NCBI RefSeq assembly: GCF_017104715.1
Contig: NZ_JAAGPI010000012.1
Span: forward strand, 124,001 to 188,000
Reading direction: 5' to 3'
DNA from: Burkholderia sp. Ac-20365
GTDB lineage: Bacteria; Pseudomonadota; Gammaproteobacteria; Burkholderiales; Burkholderiaceae
DNA length: 64,000 bases
The notes beneath the pieces were generated by a model. The model was given only the letters and a program-made list of their open reading frames with translations. It made no database searches and was not told where the DNA came from. Shown one piece after another: positions 1 through 7,963 of this stretch (within the stretch, counting starts at the first letter, position 1; each line of letters opens with the position of its first letter). The translations under genes were made by a program, and so were the position numbers.

Positions 1-749
1 TCGACCACCTCGCCCCGCCGGTTGATATAGCGGCGCAGCAGCCAGAGCGCCGGCGAACGCGCCTTCGCATTGACGATGCGCGCGATGTCGGCGGTCAGCG
101 CGACCGCCTTGATTTCCTGCTGAACCTGCGTGATCTGCTCGCCGAACTGCCGCTCGATCATCGTGAAGATGGGCGTATGCGGCTGATCCTCGATGCCCGT
201 CAGCGAGCGGAACGCCGGCTGGATATACACCTCCGTGTGACAGATGGGATCGACGCTCTCGGGAGAACGCCGCACCCCTTCCAGACGCAGCCACGTTTCG
301 CCGGGCTTTGCCTGCAGCATCGCGCACAGCGATGCATCGGAGACTTCCACCGTCTCTTTCTTCAGCAACTGAAGCACGGTATCGGCCGTGTAGCGATGCA
401 GATCGCTCAGCTCCTGCATCACCTGCCGGTAACTGCCTTCGGCGCTGACCGCCTTGACCGTCGTTCCGACGCCTGCCTGGCGGACCACCATGCCCAACTG
501 CACGAGTTGCTTGACCGCTTCGCGCACGGTCGAGCGGCTCGCGCCGAACTGTTCGCACAGTTCGAATTCGGTGGGAATGGTCGAGCCGACGGGAAAGCGT
601 CCGCTTTGAATTTCGTTGATGAGCGTCTGCGCCAGTTGCATGTAGCGAGGCTGCTGACCGAGCACGTTAACCATCTTTTGCACGCACGATGAAGGATTGA
701 CGAACGGATCCGCCTGCTGCGCCTCATCGTGCGTGGCCAGAATGGTCAT
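1..749 (-). CDS. GntR-family transcriptional regulator with UTRA domain (3' end beyond the window)
   Basis: This is a one-component DNA-binding regulator of the HutC/UTRA subgroup of GntR. Residues about 35-98 form the winged helix-turn-helix (key stretch SRSTVREAVKQLVQLG), and the rest is a UTRA ligand-binding domain that runs off the window edge, so the C-terminus is missing. The chosen ATG overlaps the TGA of the upstream CoA-transferase gene (ATGA), so it is the last gene of the 6557-to-1 operon and probably translationally coupled. An internal ATG at 674 is an alternative start. Its likely operator is the inverted repeat at 6584-6601 in front of the first gene. I infer that it represses this operon and responds to a pathway acid or CoA ester. 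Confidence 0.9.
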   Translation of the reverse strand, partial: MTILATHDEAQQADPFVNPSSCVQKMVNVLGQQPRYMQLAQTLINEIQSGRFPVGSTIPTEFELCEQFGASRSTVREAVKQLVQLGMVVRQAGVGTTVKAVSAEGSYRQVMQELSDLHRYTADTVLQLLKKETVEVSDASLCAMLQAKPGETWLRLEGVRRSPESVDPICHTEVYIQPAFRSLTGIEDQPHTPIFTMIERQFGEQITQVQQEIKAVALTADIARIVNAKARSPALWLLRRYINRRGEVV

Positions 750-1936
750 TGCACGACACCGCCTTCGCGCAGCCCGGCGATCCGATCAGCATCGTAACCG
801 AGTTCGGCGAGAAGCCTTGCGTTGTCTTGCCCCAGTTCGGGCGCGGCACGCATCGGCAGCGGCTCGTCGACACGCACGGGCGCCGCCACGCCGCGGATTT
901 TCCCGAAGCGCGGATGCTCGGCATCGACCACGCTTTCGCGCTCGGCGACGAACGGATTCTCGAGCGCCTGACGGATGTCGTAGACGGGCGCGGCGGGCAC
1001 GCGGCCGCCCAGCCGTTCGAGCCACTCCGCCGTGGTGGCGCGCGACAGCGCCGCATCCAGTTCCCGCTCGACCAGATCGCGATTGGCGAGCCGCGCCTTG
1101 AAACTCGCGAAGCGTTCGTCGCTGACCCACGACGGCCGGTCGAGAATCTCCGCCAGCACGCCCCAGAATTTTTCCTTGTTGCACATCAGGAAAATCCAGC
1201 CGTCTTTCGTCTTGTACAGCTGGCTCGGCGTCAGCGACGGATGCGCGGAACGCCGGTCGCGGCCCGTCACCACATCGCCGTTCAGATACCACGTCGCCAC
1301 GTACGCGAGGTTATGCAGCGCCACATCGAAGAGACTCGTGTCGAGATCGCGTCCGATGCCCGTCGCGCGCGCCTGCACCAGACCTGCTAGCAAAGCCATT
1401 GCGGCTGTCGTGCCGGTCATCAGATCGATGATCGACAGACCGAAGCGCGCGGGCGGCGCATCGGGCTCGCCCGTCACCGACAGATAGCCCGCTTCCGCCT
1501 GCATCAGGTAGTCGTAACCGGGCCACGACGCGCGGCTGCCCGTGCGGCCATACGCGGACAGATGCGCGCACACGATCGCGGGGTTGGCCGCTTTCAACTG
1601 GTCGTAGGTCAGGCCGAGCTTCACGGGCAAATCGCCACGCAGGTTGTTGAACACGGCGTCGGCCGTCTTGACCAGATCGAGCAGGACTTCACGGCCTTCA
1701 GGCTTCTTCAGGTCGAGCGTCAGACTGCACTTGTTGCGGTTGAACGCCTCGAAGAAGTGACTATCGCCTTCACCGAAAAAATGCGGTCCGACACTGCGGC
1801 CCACGTCGCCGCCTTCGCGGAAATTTTCGATCTTGATCACTTCCGCGCCGAGGTCGGCCAGGTGTTGCGTGGCAAACGGGCCCGCACCGTATTGTTCGAC
1901 GGCGACGATACGCACGCCGGAAAGTGGCAGGCTCAT
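746..1936 (-). CDS. CaiB/BaiF family (family III) CoA-transferase
   Basis: Family III CoA-transferase of 396 residues, the usual length. It moves CoA from an acyl-CoA donor to a free carboxylic acid in the cytoplasm. The N-terminus shows the family pattern (LSGVRIVAVEQYGAGPF, then DLGAEVIKIE), and the expected catalytic aspartate is D171 in SIIDLMTG. Its ATG overlaps the stop of the acyl-CoA dehydrogenase gene, and its stop overlaps the GntR start. In the operon it would activate the acid that the dehydrogenase and MaoC hydratase then use. The acid is not identifiable from sequence; a dicarboxylate is a reasonable guess given the MmgE/PrpD neighbour. Confidence 0.93.
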   Translation of the reverse strand: MSLPLSGVRIVAVEQYGAGPFATQHLADLGAEVIKIENFREGGDVGRSVGPHFFGEGDSHFFEAFNRNKCSLTLDLKKPEGREVLLDLVKTADAVFNNLRGDLPVKLGLTYDQLKAANPAIVCAHLSAYGRTGSRASWPGYDYLMQAEAGYLSVTGEPDAPPARFGLSIIDLMTGTTAAMALLAGLVQARATGIGRDLDTSLFDVALHNLAYVATWYLNGDVVTGRDRRSAHPSLTPSQLYKTKDGWIFLMCNKEKFWGVLAEILDRPSWVSDERFASFKARLANRDLVERELDAALSRATTAEWLERLGGRVPAAPVYDIRQALENPFVAERESVVDAEHPRFGKIRGVAAPVRVDEPLPMRAAPELGQDNARLLAELGYDADRIAGLREGGVVQ

Positions 1937-3117
1937 GCAGGGTTCCTCGCAATCAGCATCTTCGCAATGATGAGGCGCTGCATCTCGTTGGTGCCTTCGC
2001 CGATCGTCAGCAGCGGCGCATCGCGATACAGCCGCTCGACGTTGTATTCCTTCGAATAACCGTACGCGCCATGAATGCGCATCGCTTCCATGCTGTTCTC
2101 GACGGCGGCTTCCGTCGCGAAGTACTTCGCCATGCCCGCTTCCATGTCGCAGCGCAGGCCCTTGTCGTAGGCACGCGCTGCCGAGTCCGTAAGGAGACGC
2201 GCGGCTTCGACGCGTGTCGCCATTTCACCGAGCTTCAGCGCGATCGCCTGATGCTCGCAGATTGGCTTGCCGAAGGTTTTGCGCTGCTGTGAGTAAGAGA
2301 CGGCTTCATCGAGCGCGGCCTGAGCGACACCGACGCCGCGCGCCGCCACGTTGATGCGGCCCAGTTCCAGCCCGCTCAGAATCTGCTTGAGACCCAGTCC
2401 TTCCTCGCCGCCAATCACGCGCGATACGGGGACGCGGAAATCCGTGAAGGTCAGCTCGCACGTATCGATGCCCTTGTAGCCGAGCTTCTGCAATTGCCGG
2501 CTCACTTCATAACCCGGGCCTTTCTCGACGATCAGCAGGCTCATGCCTTTATGGCGCGGCTGCGCTTCAGGGTCCGTCTTCACCAGCAGCGCGAGAATGT
2601 TGCCGTACTTGCTGTTGGTAATCCACGTCTTGCTGCCGTTCACCACGTACTCGTCGCCATCGCGCTTCGCCACGGTGCGGATGGCCTGCAGGTCCGTACC
2701 GCAATCCGGCTCCGTCAACCCGATGCCGCCGCGCAGTTCGCCCGTTGCCATGCGCGGCAGGAACTCGCGTTTCTGCGCTTCGGTGCCGTTGCGCTGGATC
2801 GTCATCGCCATGATCAGATGCGAATTGATGATGCCGCTCACCGACATCCACACAGCGGAAATGCGATCGACGATCTTCGCGTAAGTCGACGTCGACAGAC
2901 CCAGCCCGCCGTACTCCGTTGCGATCAGACAGCCGAACAGGCCCATCTCCTTCATCTTCTCGACGATCTCGTGCGGGTATTCGTCCTTTGCATCGAGTTC
3001 GTGCACATACGGTTTGACTTCCGTTTTCAGGAAGCGGTCGAGCATATCGAGAATCAGCGTTTCGTTCTCGGCGTACTCGCTTGCTTCCTGTTGCGGGTCG
3101 ATGTCGATCGTGGCCAT
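1933..3117 (-). CDS. acyl-CoA dehydrogenase
   Basis: FAD-dependent acyl-CoA dehydrogenase of 394 residues that introduces an alpha,beta double bond into a CoA ester. The three ACAD domains are present. GIGLTEPDCGTD and NGSKTWITN are the FAD/substrate signatures, and GEGTNEMQR near the C-terminus carries the canonical catalytic glutamate. The reading frame stays open upstream into the preceding gene. I chose the ATG at 3117 because AGGAG lies five bases before it; the adjacent ATG at 3120 would place the same site too close. The stop overlaps the CoA-transferase start (ATGA). It probably oxidises the acyl-CoA made by that transferase, feeding the MaoC hydratase. Confidence 0.93.
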   Translation of the reverse strand: MATIDIDPQQEASEYAENETLILDMLDRFLKTEVKPYVHELDAKDEYPHEIVEKMKEMGLFGCLIATEYGGLGLSTSTYAKIVDRISAVWMSVSGIINSHLIMAMTIQRNGTEAQKREFLPRMATGELRGGIGLTEPDCGTDLQAIRTVAKRDGDEYVVNGSKTWITNSKYGNILALLVKTDPEAQPRHKGMSLLIVEKGPGYEVSRQLQKLGYKGIDTCELTFTDFRVPVSRVIGGEEGLGLKQILSGLELGRINVAARGVGVAQAALDEAVSYSQQRKTFGKPICEHQAIALKLGEMATRVEAARLLTDSAARAYDKGLRCDMEAGMAKYFATEAAVENSMEAMRIHGAYGYSKEYNVERLYRDAPLLTIGEGTNEMQRLIIAKMLIARNPA

Positions 3118-3151
3118 CATTTCTCCTGGTATTGCCTGTTCGTTGGACTCG

Positions 3152-4558
3152 TTACGATGCGCGCAACACACTGGCGAGCGCGCGTGCCGGTTGCCGGTCG
3201 AGTGACAGCACGGCTTCGCAGATGCGTTCGGCTTCGGCGCGCGATACGCCGCGCTGCGCGTTGTCATAGAACTTCGCGACGATGTCGTCATTGCTGAGCG
3301 GCCGGTCGGCCGAGCCGCGATTGATCGCCTCGCGATGCATGAGACGCCGGCCGTCGCGCGTATGGACGATCACTTCGCCCGTGTAATGCAGCGGGAACGT
3401 CGTGTCGGGATCGGCCTCATGCGTCACGCGCGCCGCGAGTGCACGCACGGCTTCGTCGCCGAGTGCAGCGGGGTCGAGATCGTCGAGCGTGAAGCGGCCA
3501 TGCAGCAAGCCTGTCGCGACGATGTACGGAATGCTGAACTGCGCGTCATAGCTATTCGAAGGCTTCTGCTTGTTCGCAACCGGTTCGCACACGATGGGAA
3601 TCGTCGCCTCCGGCACACGCACGACAACGCGCTCGATCTCTTCCGCACGCAAGCCATGCTCGCGATACAGCGCAATGGCCGCATCCGACGATGCATGCGT
3701 GAAATGGCATGCAGGAATCGGCTTGAGCGCAACGCCGTCGATCTCCCACGTTTCGCCCAGGCCACGCGTAGCGAGCGCGAGATCCGGCGCATCGGACGAT
3801 GCCTTCAGATACAGCGCGTACAAACCGAAGCGACCTTCATACGGCGCACCCGGACCGATGTAGCCATGCTTCGCGAGCGTCGCCGCCGTGGTCCCCGCGA
3901 CTGCTGCCCAGCCAGGATGGAGACGCTTGGTCCACGCGCCGTCCTGCAGGAATTCGAGGCTGCCCGATGCCATTGAAAGCGCGATACCTTGTGCATGTCG
4001 AGCCGCCTCCTCGTCCAGATTGAGCAGACGCGCAGCCGCGAGCGCGCAGCCGAATGCAGCGGCAAGCCCGGTCGGATGAAAACCCGCGTGATGGAAACCG
4101 CTCTTCGCCGCTGCGCCAACACGCGTCGACACTTCCATTGCGCACAGATAGGCCAGCAGCAGATCGGCGCCGCTCGCGTCCTCGCGTTCAGCGAGATTGA
4201 ATGCGCAAGGCAACGCACTCGCCGTCGAATGAATCACACCGCGCGCATGCGTGTCGTCGAAATCGAGGCTGTGGATCAGGAGGCCGTTGAGCAACATCGC
4301 GTCGCGCAGTGCGAGCCGTTCGCGATGACCGAACACGGTCGCCTCGCCGCCGCCGAGTTCCTGCATCGCCGCGAGCGTGGACGTTGCATACGGCAGTCCC
4401 ACCGTCGCGTATGAAAGCCCAATACTGTCGAGGATCAGATGCTTCGCGCGCTCGCGCACGTCGCGCGGGACATCTTCCAGTTGCAAACGAGTCGTGAACG
4501 CTGCGAGTTGTTGTGAAATGGTTTGAGCCTGTTGCTGCATCTCGTTGCGAGCGTTCAT
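3152..4558 (-). CDS. MmgE/PrpD family protein
   Basis: A 468-residue member of the MmgE/PrpD fold, which includes 2-methylcitrate dehydratase, cis-aconitate decarboxylase and related lyases or isomerases of polycarboxylates. Supporting stretches are LDFDDTHARGVIHST (about residues 98-112) and GFHHAGFHPTG, which carry active-site histidines and aspartates in the family, plus LHPGWAAVAG. No prpB or prpC lies nearby, so a role in the methylcitrate cycle is unlikely. The ATG overlaps the stop of the MFS transporter gene, which suggests that the imported solute is its substrate or close to it. The exact reaction is unknown. Confidence 0.9.
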   Translation of the reverse strand: MNARNEMQQQAQTISQQLAAFTTRLQLEDVPRDVRERAKHLILDSIGLSYATVGLPYATSTLAAMQELGGGEATVFGHRERLALRDAMLLNGLLIHSLDFDDTHARGVIHSTASALPCAFNLAEREDASGADLLLAYLCAMEVSTRVGAAAKSGFHHAGFHPTGLAAAFGCALAAARLLNLDEEAARHAQGIALSMASGSLEFLQDGAWTKRLHPGWAAVAGTTAATLAKHGYIGPGAPYEGRFGLYALYLKASSDAPDLALATRGLGETWEIDGVALKPIPACHFTHASSDAAIALYREHGLRAEEIERVVVRVPEATIPIVCEPVANKQKPSNSYDAQFSIPYIVATGLLHGRFTLDDLDPAALGDEAVRALAARVTHEADPDTTFPLHYTGEVIVHTRDGRRLMHREAINRGSADRPLSNDDIVAKFYDNAQRGVSRAEAERICEAVLSLDRQPARALASVLRAS

Positions 4559-5946
4559 CGCGCGGCTCCCTGGTGATTGAGCGACAACTCGTTATCGGCG
4601 GCTTCTTCATCGGGCGACACGTCTTCCAGCGAGAACTGGTTGGCATCGACACCGAGGCTCATCACAGCGATCACGAGCAGCAGCAGAACACCCGCCACCA
4701 TCCCGAGCACACCAAACAGACCCCATTGCGCAAACAGGATCACGGCGGCATAGGACGTCAGCATCGACGCAATCCGTCCGCACACACCCGCCACGCCAGT
4801 ACCGCGCAAACGCAGCGCCGTCGGGAACAGTTCAGGCACATAACCGAACAGACCCAGCGTGACGATGCCGAAGATGCAGCTCACCAGCGTAAAGCCGACG
4901 ATCGCGATGGCCGCATTCACCGTCATCTGCGGATAGATGAAGCCGAGCACGATCGTGACGATGCAGTACATCACCAGCCCTTTCGCGCGGCCCAGACGGT
5001 CGGCCGTGAGATAGCCGAGCACCGCACCGAACGGCGCACCCAGCGACATCAAGGTCGTGAAGCCAAGCGACGTCACCACGTCACGGCCTTCATGCACGAA
5101 GAACGTCGGCAGCCACGCGACAAAACCGTACACGGATACATTCACCGCAATGGCCGTCAATGCCGCCGTCAACGTGCGGGCCAGCATGCCGCGCCGGAAC
5201 AGCGCCGACAGCGGCACGCGAGGTACAACGAGGTTTTGCGTGCGGGCGCATTCGGACAGCGGACCTTTTTCGCGTGCGACTTCAGCTTCGATCGCGCTCA
5301 CGGTCTGCTCCGCCTCCTGCGTGCGGCCCACCGATTCGAGCCAGCGCGGCGATTCCGGCATGCGGTGACGCAGCGCCCACACGATCACCGCGCCAATGCC
5401 TGCGATGCCGAACATCCAGCGCCAGCCGAGATGCGGAATCACCAGATAACCCACACTCGTTGCAATGACGAGCCCCGAATTGACGATCAGGCCCAGCAGC
5501 GAAATCCAGCGGCCGCGGTAGCCCGGCGGAATGAATTCGCACAACGTGCCCGCCGCGACGACCAGTTCGGCGCCCAGCCCGATGCCCATGATGAAGCGCG
5601 CACCGATCAGCCACTGGATAGTCGGCGCAAACGCGGCAACGAAGGACATCACGCCGAACAGCGCGAGGTTGAACTGATACGACGAGCGGCGGCCGAAGCG
5701 GTCGCCGAGATAGCCGGACAAGCCCGCACCCAGCACCATGCCGAGAAAGCCCGACGAGACGAACAGCGCGTTGAGTTGCAGCGTGGAAAAGCCTGCCTTG
5801 AGCATGGCCGCTGACACGCCGCCCGCAAGATAGATATCGAACGCATCGAGGCACGCGCCCGCGCTGATAAGCCCGAGTATCTTCCAGTGAAAGCGGGCCA
5901 TCGGCAGACGGTCTAGCCGGGCGCCTGAGCTTACGAATTGACTCAC
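4555..5946 (-). CDS. MFS transporter (sugar/organic-acid:H+ symporter type)
   Basis: A 463-residue inner-membrane carrier with about twelve hydrophobic segments in two groups of six and a central cytoplasmic loop (about residues 215-250). The MFS motif GYLGDRFGRR lies after helix 2, and MPESPRWLES after helix 6 is the signature of the sugar-porter/aromatic-acid symporter branch. The C-terminal tail is acidic. The gene lies between MaoC and MmgE/PrpD in one operon, so it most likely imports the acid degraded by the operon. Its stop overlaps the MmgE/PrpD ATG. The 107-bp gap before it contains a perfect hairpin at 6024-6044. Confidence 0.93.
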   Translation of the reverse strand: MSQFVSSGARLDRLPMARFHWKILGLISAGACLDAFDIYLAGGVSAAMLKAGFSTLQLNALFVSSGFLGMVLGAGLSGYLGDRFGRRSSYQFNLALFGVMSFVAAFAPTIQWLIGARFIMGIGLGAELVVAAGTLCEFIPPGYRGRWISLLGLIVNSGLVIATSVGYLVIPHLGWRWMFGIAGIGAVIVWALRHRMPESPRWLESVGRTQEAEQTVSAIEAEVAREKGPLSECARTQNLVVPRVPLSALFRRGMLARTLTAALTAIAVNVSVYGFVAWLPTFFVHEGRDVVTSLGFTTLMSLGAPFGAVLGYLTADRLGRAKGLVMYCIVTIVLGFIYPQMTVNAAIAIVGFTLVSCIFGIVTLGLFGYVPELFPTALRLRGTGVAGVCGRIASMLTSYAAVILFAQWGLFGVLGMVAGVLLLLVIAVMSLGVDANQFSLEDVSPDEEAADNELSLNHQGAAR

Positions 5947-6023
5947 AGTTGTCTCCAGTACTGTGACGGTGAACCGCGCCTCACGCCGCTCTGCGGCAGC
6001 TATGTCGAGGATCCGGTATGAGC

Positions 6024-6044
6024 GGCCGGCATGCGCTGCCGGCC
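6024..6044. other. Perfect 8-bp hairpin in the MaoC-MFS intergenic gap
   Basis: GGCCGGCA and TGCCGGCC pair perfectly around a five-base loop between the MaoC stop and the MFS start. There is no T-run on either side, so it does not look like an intrinsic terminator. It may stabilise the 3' end of the upstream message or set expression ratios within the operon. Confidence 0.45.
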
Positions 6045-6053
6045 ATCGGGTAT

Positions 6054-6557
6054 TCAGTCTTCAGCCGTGCCGTGTCCGCGTTTGGCGATCAGCGCCGAGC
6101 GGATGTAGTCGAGCACGGGCTTGCCGTCCTGATTGAATGCACGTGTATGCACGGTGACGATGCCCTGCGTAGGACGCGATTTCGATTCGCGCACTTCGAG
6201 CACTTCGGATTCCGCATACAACGTATCGCCAGCAAATACAGGGCCAGTCAGGCGAATTTCCTTCCAGCCGAGGTTCGCGATTGCCTTGCCGCTCACGTCG
6301 TTGACCGACATGCCAAGCACGATCGCCACCGTCAGCCCGCTGCTCACCAGCAGCTTGCCGAATTCGCTCTTCGACGCATGATGCGCGTCGCAATGCATCG
6401 GATGAAAGTTCATCGTCAGCAGTGAGAACTGGATGTTGTCGGCGTCGGTGATCGTGCGGCCCGGCCTGTGTTCATAGATGTCGCCGACCGTGAAGTCTTC
6501 GAGATACCGCCCGTAGCTCGCCCGATAGCGCTGCTTGCCCACTCTGTCCGAATGCAT
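6054..6557 (-). CDS. MaoC-family hot-dog dehydratase/hydratase
   Basis: A 167-residue single hot-dog protein of the MaoC family, which hydrates or dehydrates CoA esters. The N-terminal half has PGRTITDADNIQF, and the C-terminal half has RPTQGIVTVHTRAFNQDG. The hydratase motif usually reads T-G-D-x-N-P-x-H; here it is TMNFHPMH, so the usual catalytic aspartate is asparagine while the histidine remains. This variation also seems to occur in some MaoC-like hydratases of branched C4-C5 CoA esters (from memory). It is the first gene of the GntR-controlled operon, with AGGAG nine bases before the ATG and an operator 27 bp upstream. Confidence 0.9.
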   Translation of the reverse strand: MHSDRVGKQRYRASYGRYLEDFTVGDIYEHRPGRTITDADNIQFSLLTMNFHPMHCDAHHASKSEFGKLLVSSGLTVAIVLGMSVNDVSGKAIANLGWKEIRLTGPVFAGDTLYAESEVLEVRESKSRPTQGIVTVHTRAFNQDGKPVLDYIRSALIAKRGHGTAED

Positions 6558-6583
6558 GTTTGCCTGCTCCTGTCCTAAATGTC

Positions 6584-6601
6584 ACTTTGTACGGACAAAG
6601 T
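6584..6601. promoter_or_regulatory. Predicted GntR/UTRA operator
   Basis: ACTTTGT and ACAAAGT form a perfect 7-bp inverted repeat around ACGG. It overlaps the downstream end of the predicted -10 element and the expected transcription start of the MaoC-led operon, a classical repressor position. UTRA-type GntR proteins commonly bind short TTGT/ACAA palindromes, and the last gene of this operon encodes such a protein. Confidence 0.6.
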
Positions 6602-6627
6602 ATCGGACGCAGGTGAACACGCGTCAA
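6599..6627 (-). promoter_or_regulatory. Predicted sigma-70 promoter of the MaoC-led operon
   Basis: Reading the minus strand, TTGACG (6627-6622) is separated by 17 bases from GATACT (6604-6599). The spacing is ideal and both hexamers are close to consensus. The operator begins inside the -10, and the MaoC start codon follows about 40 bases downstream of it. Confidence 0.55.
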
Positions 6628-6823
6628 GCGCGGCGTGTCTACGGTAAACCCTGGGATGTCGTGAAGGTGCTGGCGTACAGCGGACGATGCGCTCGCGCAT
6701 CGCGAAGATGGCGAATGATTCTTGCGGGACTCAGGGACACACGTCAGGCGGCGGGCGCCGGATGCGGCGCCGTGTCTGTCTCACCCCTGTCTCATTCTTT
6801 TTGCAGCGCGACGTCGAACGCGA

Positions 6824-7744
6824 TCATGGAACGGGCTGGCCGCGTGCGGCTTCAAGTATCGCGTACCAGTCCTGCCTGGACAAATCGATCTTCAGTCCGT
6901 CGAGGGCCGTCTGTATCGACTCGATGCGCCGCGAGCCGGAAATCACGTAGGGAACGCAGGGCAAGCGGAAGATCCACGCATAAGCAATCGCGAGCCAGTT
7001 GCTGGCGCCGTGCTTGTGCTGAAGCTCCGTCATGACGTCGCGTACGCGCCGGGCCACTTCGTCTGTTTCCGAAAACAGCCGGCCTCCACCTAACGGCGAC
7101 CAGATCATCGGCGATACATTGGCTTGCGCAAGGGACTCGAACATCGCGCTATCCAATGCGCCAGGCTCGAACGGAGAAAATTCGATCTGGTTGGTCGCGA
7201 GCGATGTCTTTGCGTGCAGCAATTCGAAGTGTCGCGTCGAGAAATTGGACACGCCGAATGCGCGAATCTTGCCCTGCTCCATGAGCGTCTGCGCCGCGCG
7301 CGCGATGTCGTCGGTACTCGACAATGAATCGGGTCGATGAATCAGGAAAAGATCCAGGTGGTCGGTCTTCAACCGCTTGAGCGATTCTTCGCAGGCTTCG
7401 CGCAAATAGCCGGAGCTGGAATCGTAGTACTTCACGCCGCCCGTTGATGAAGACGGAAACCGGATGCCCGCCTTGCTGATGATCTGAATTTTCCCGCGCA
7501 GTGACGGGTCCAGTTCCAGCGCTTCTCCAAAGAGCGATTCGACCGCCCCTCTTCCATAGATGTCCGCATGGTCGAAAGCCGTCACGCCGCGATCGATGCA
7601 GCCGTGAATGAAGTCGACGAGTTCGCTTGCGGACATTCCCCATTCGCGAACGCGCCACATCCCGGCTATCACGCGCGGCATGCCCAGTTTCGCGAGTGCA
7701 TCGCCCGATGCACGTGGTGACGCTTCTTCATTGAACTTGGTCAT
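6824..7744 (-). CDS. aldo/keto reductase
   Basis: NAD(P)H-dependent TIM-barrel oxidoreductase of about 306 residues in the YdhF-like branch. The catalytic tetrad is visible as D58 and Y63 (FDHADIYG), K91 (ISKAGIR) and H136 (LFLIHRPDS). The C-terminal cofactor region includes VISGSRRIESIQ. I start it at the ATG at 7744; a GTG at 7777 would add eleven residues, and neither has a strong ribosome site. The gene stands alone, divergent from porin 1. Its substrate, an aldehyde, ketone or ketose, cannot be inferred. A 7-bp GC-rich hairpin (6754-6771) lies downstream without a T-run. Confidence 0.88.
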   Translation of the reverse strand: MTKFNEEASPRASGDALAKLGMPRVIAGMWRVREWGMSASELVDFIHGCIDRGVTAFDHADIYGRGAVESLFGEALELDPSLRGKIQIISKAGIRFPSSSTGGVKYYDSSSGYLREACEESLKRLKTDHLDLFLIHRPDSLSSTDDIARAAQTLMEQGKIRAFGVSNFSTRHFELLHAKTSLATNQIEFSPFEPGALDSAMFESLAQANVSPMIWSPLGGGRLFSETDEVARRVRDVMTELQHKHGASNWLAIAYAWIFRLPCVPYVISGSRRIESIQTALDGLKIDLSRQDWYAILEAARGQPVP

Positions 7745-7963
7745 ATATGAAAACGGTCTCAAAGGTTTGTCAGGCACGACACGAACAGGAGTAATTGTTA
7801 CTTAACAACACTTTTTCTTCAATGTTTTAGGTGTATTCCCTGGACACTCCCCATCGTCATTGCCGCCATTTATGAGACCGGTTACATTGCCACCTCAAGA
7901 ACACGGTTTTAACCACATGCAAGGAACCTGAACGCTTCCTTGACTTAACGGAGGAGACAGTTG
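7745..7963. promoter_or_regulatory. Divergent intergenic region between aldo/keto reductase and porin 1
   Basis: This 219-bp AT-richer stretch must hold the promoters of both flanking genes. I see GGAGGAG at 7950-7956, the porin ribosome site, and an imperfect palindrome TGAGACCGGTTACA near 7870 that resembles a LacI-family CG-centred operator. No clear promoter hexamers could be assigned. Confidence 0.35.

Noticed and set aside
3118..3291. N-terminal extension of the acyl-CoA dehydrogenase
   Set aside because: The 58 extra residues overlap the MmgE/PrpD gene, are basic and unlike ACADs, and the ribosome site fits the ATG at 3117.
4513..5814. 433-codon open frame on the plus strand
   Set aside because: It is the mirror of the MFS transporter gene; composition is dominated by Arg, His, Gln and no family is recognisable.
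6754..6771. Perfect 7-bp GC hairpin as a terminator of the aldo/keto reductase gene
   Set aside because: No T-run on the minus strand and it lies over 50 bp past the stop; recorded only as a structure.
7749..7760. GAAAACGGTCTC near the aldo/keto reductase start as a LacI-type operator
   Set aside because: Three mismatches from GAAAGCGCTTTC and no symmetry; position inside the probable coding start makes it unlikely.
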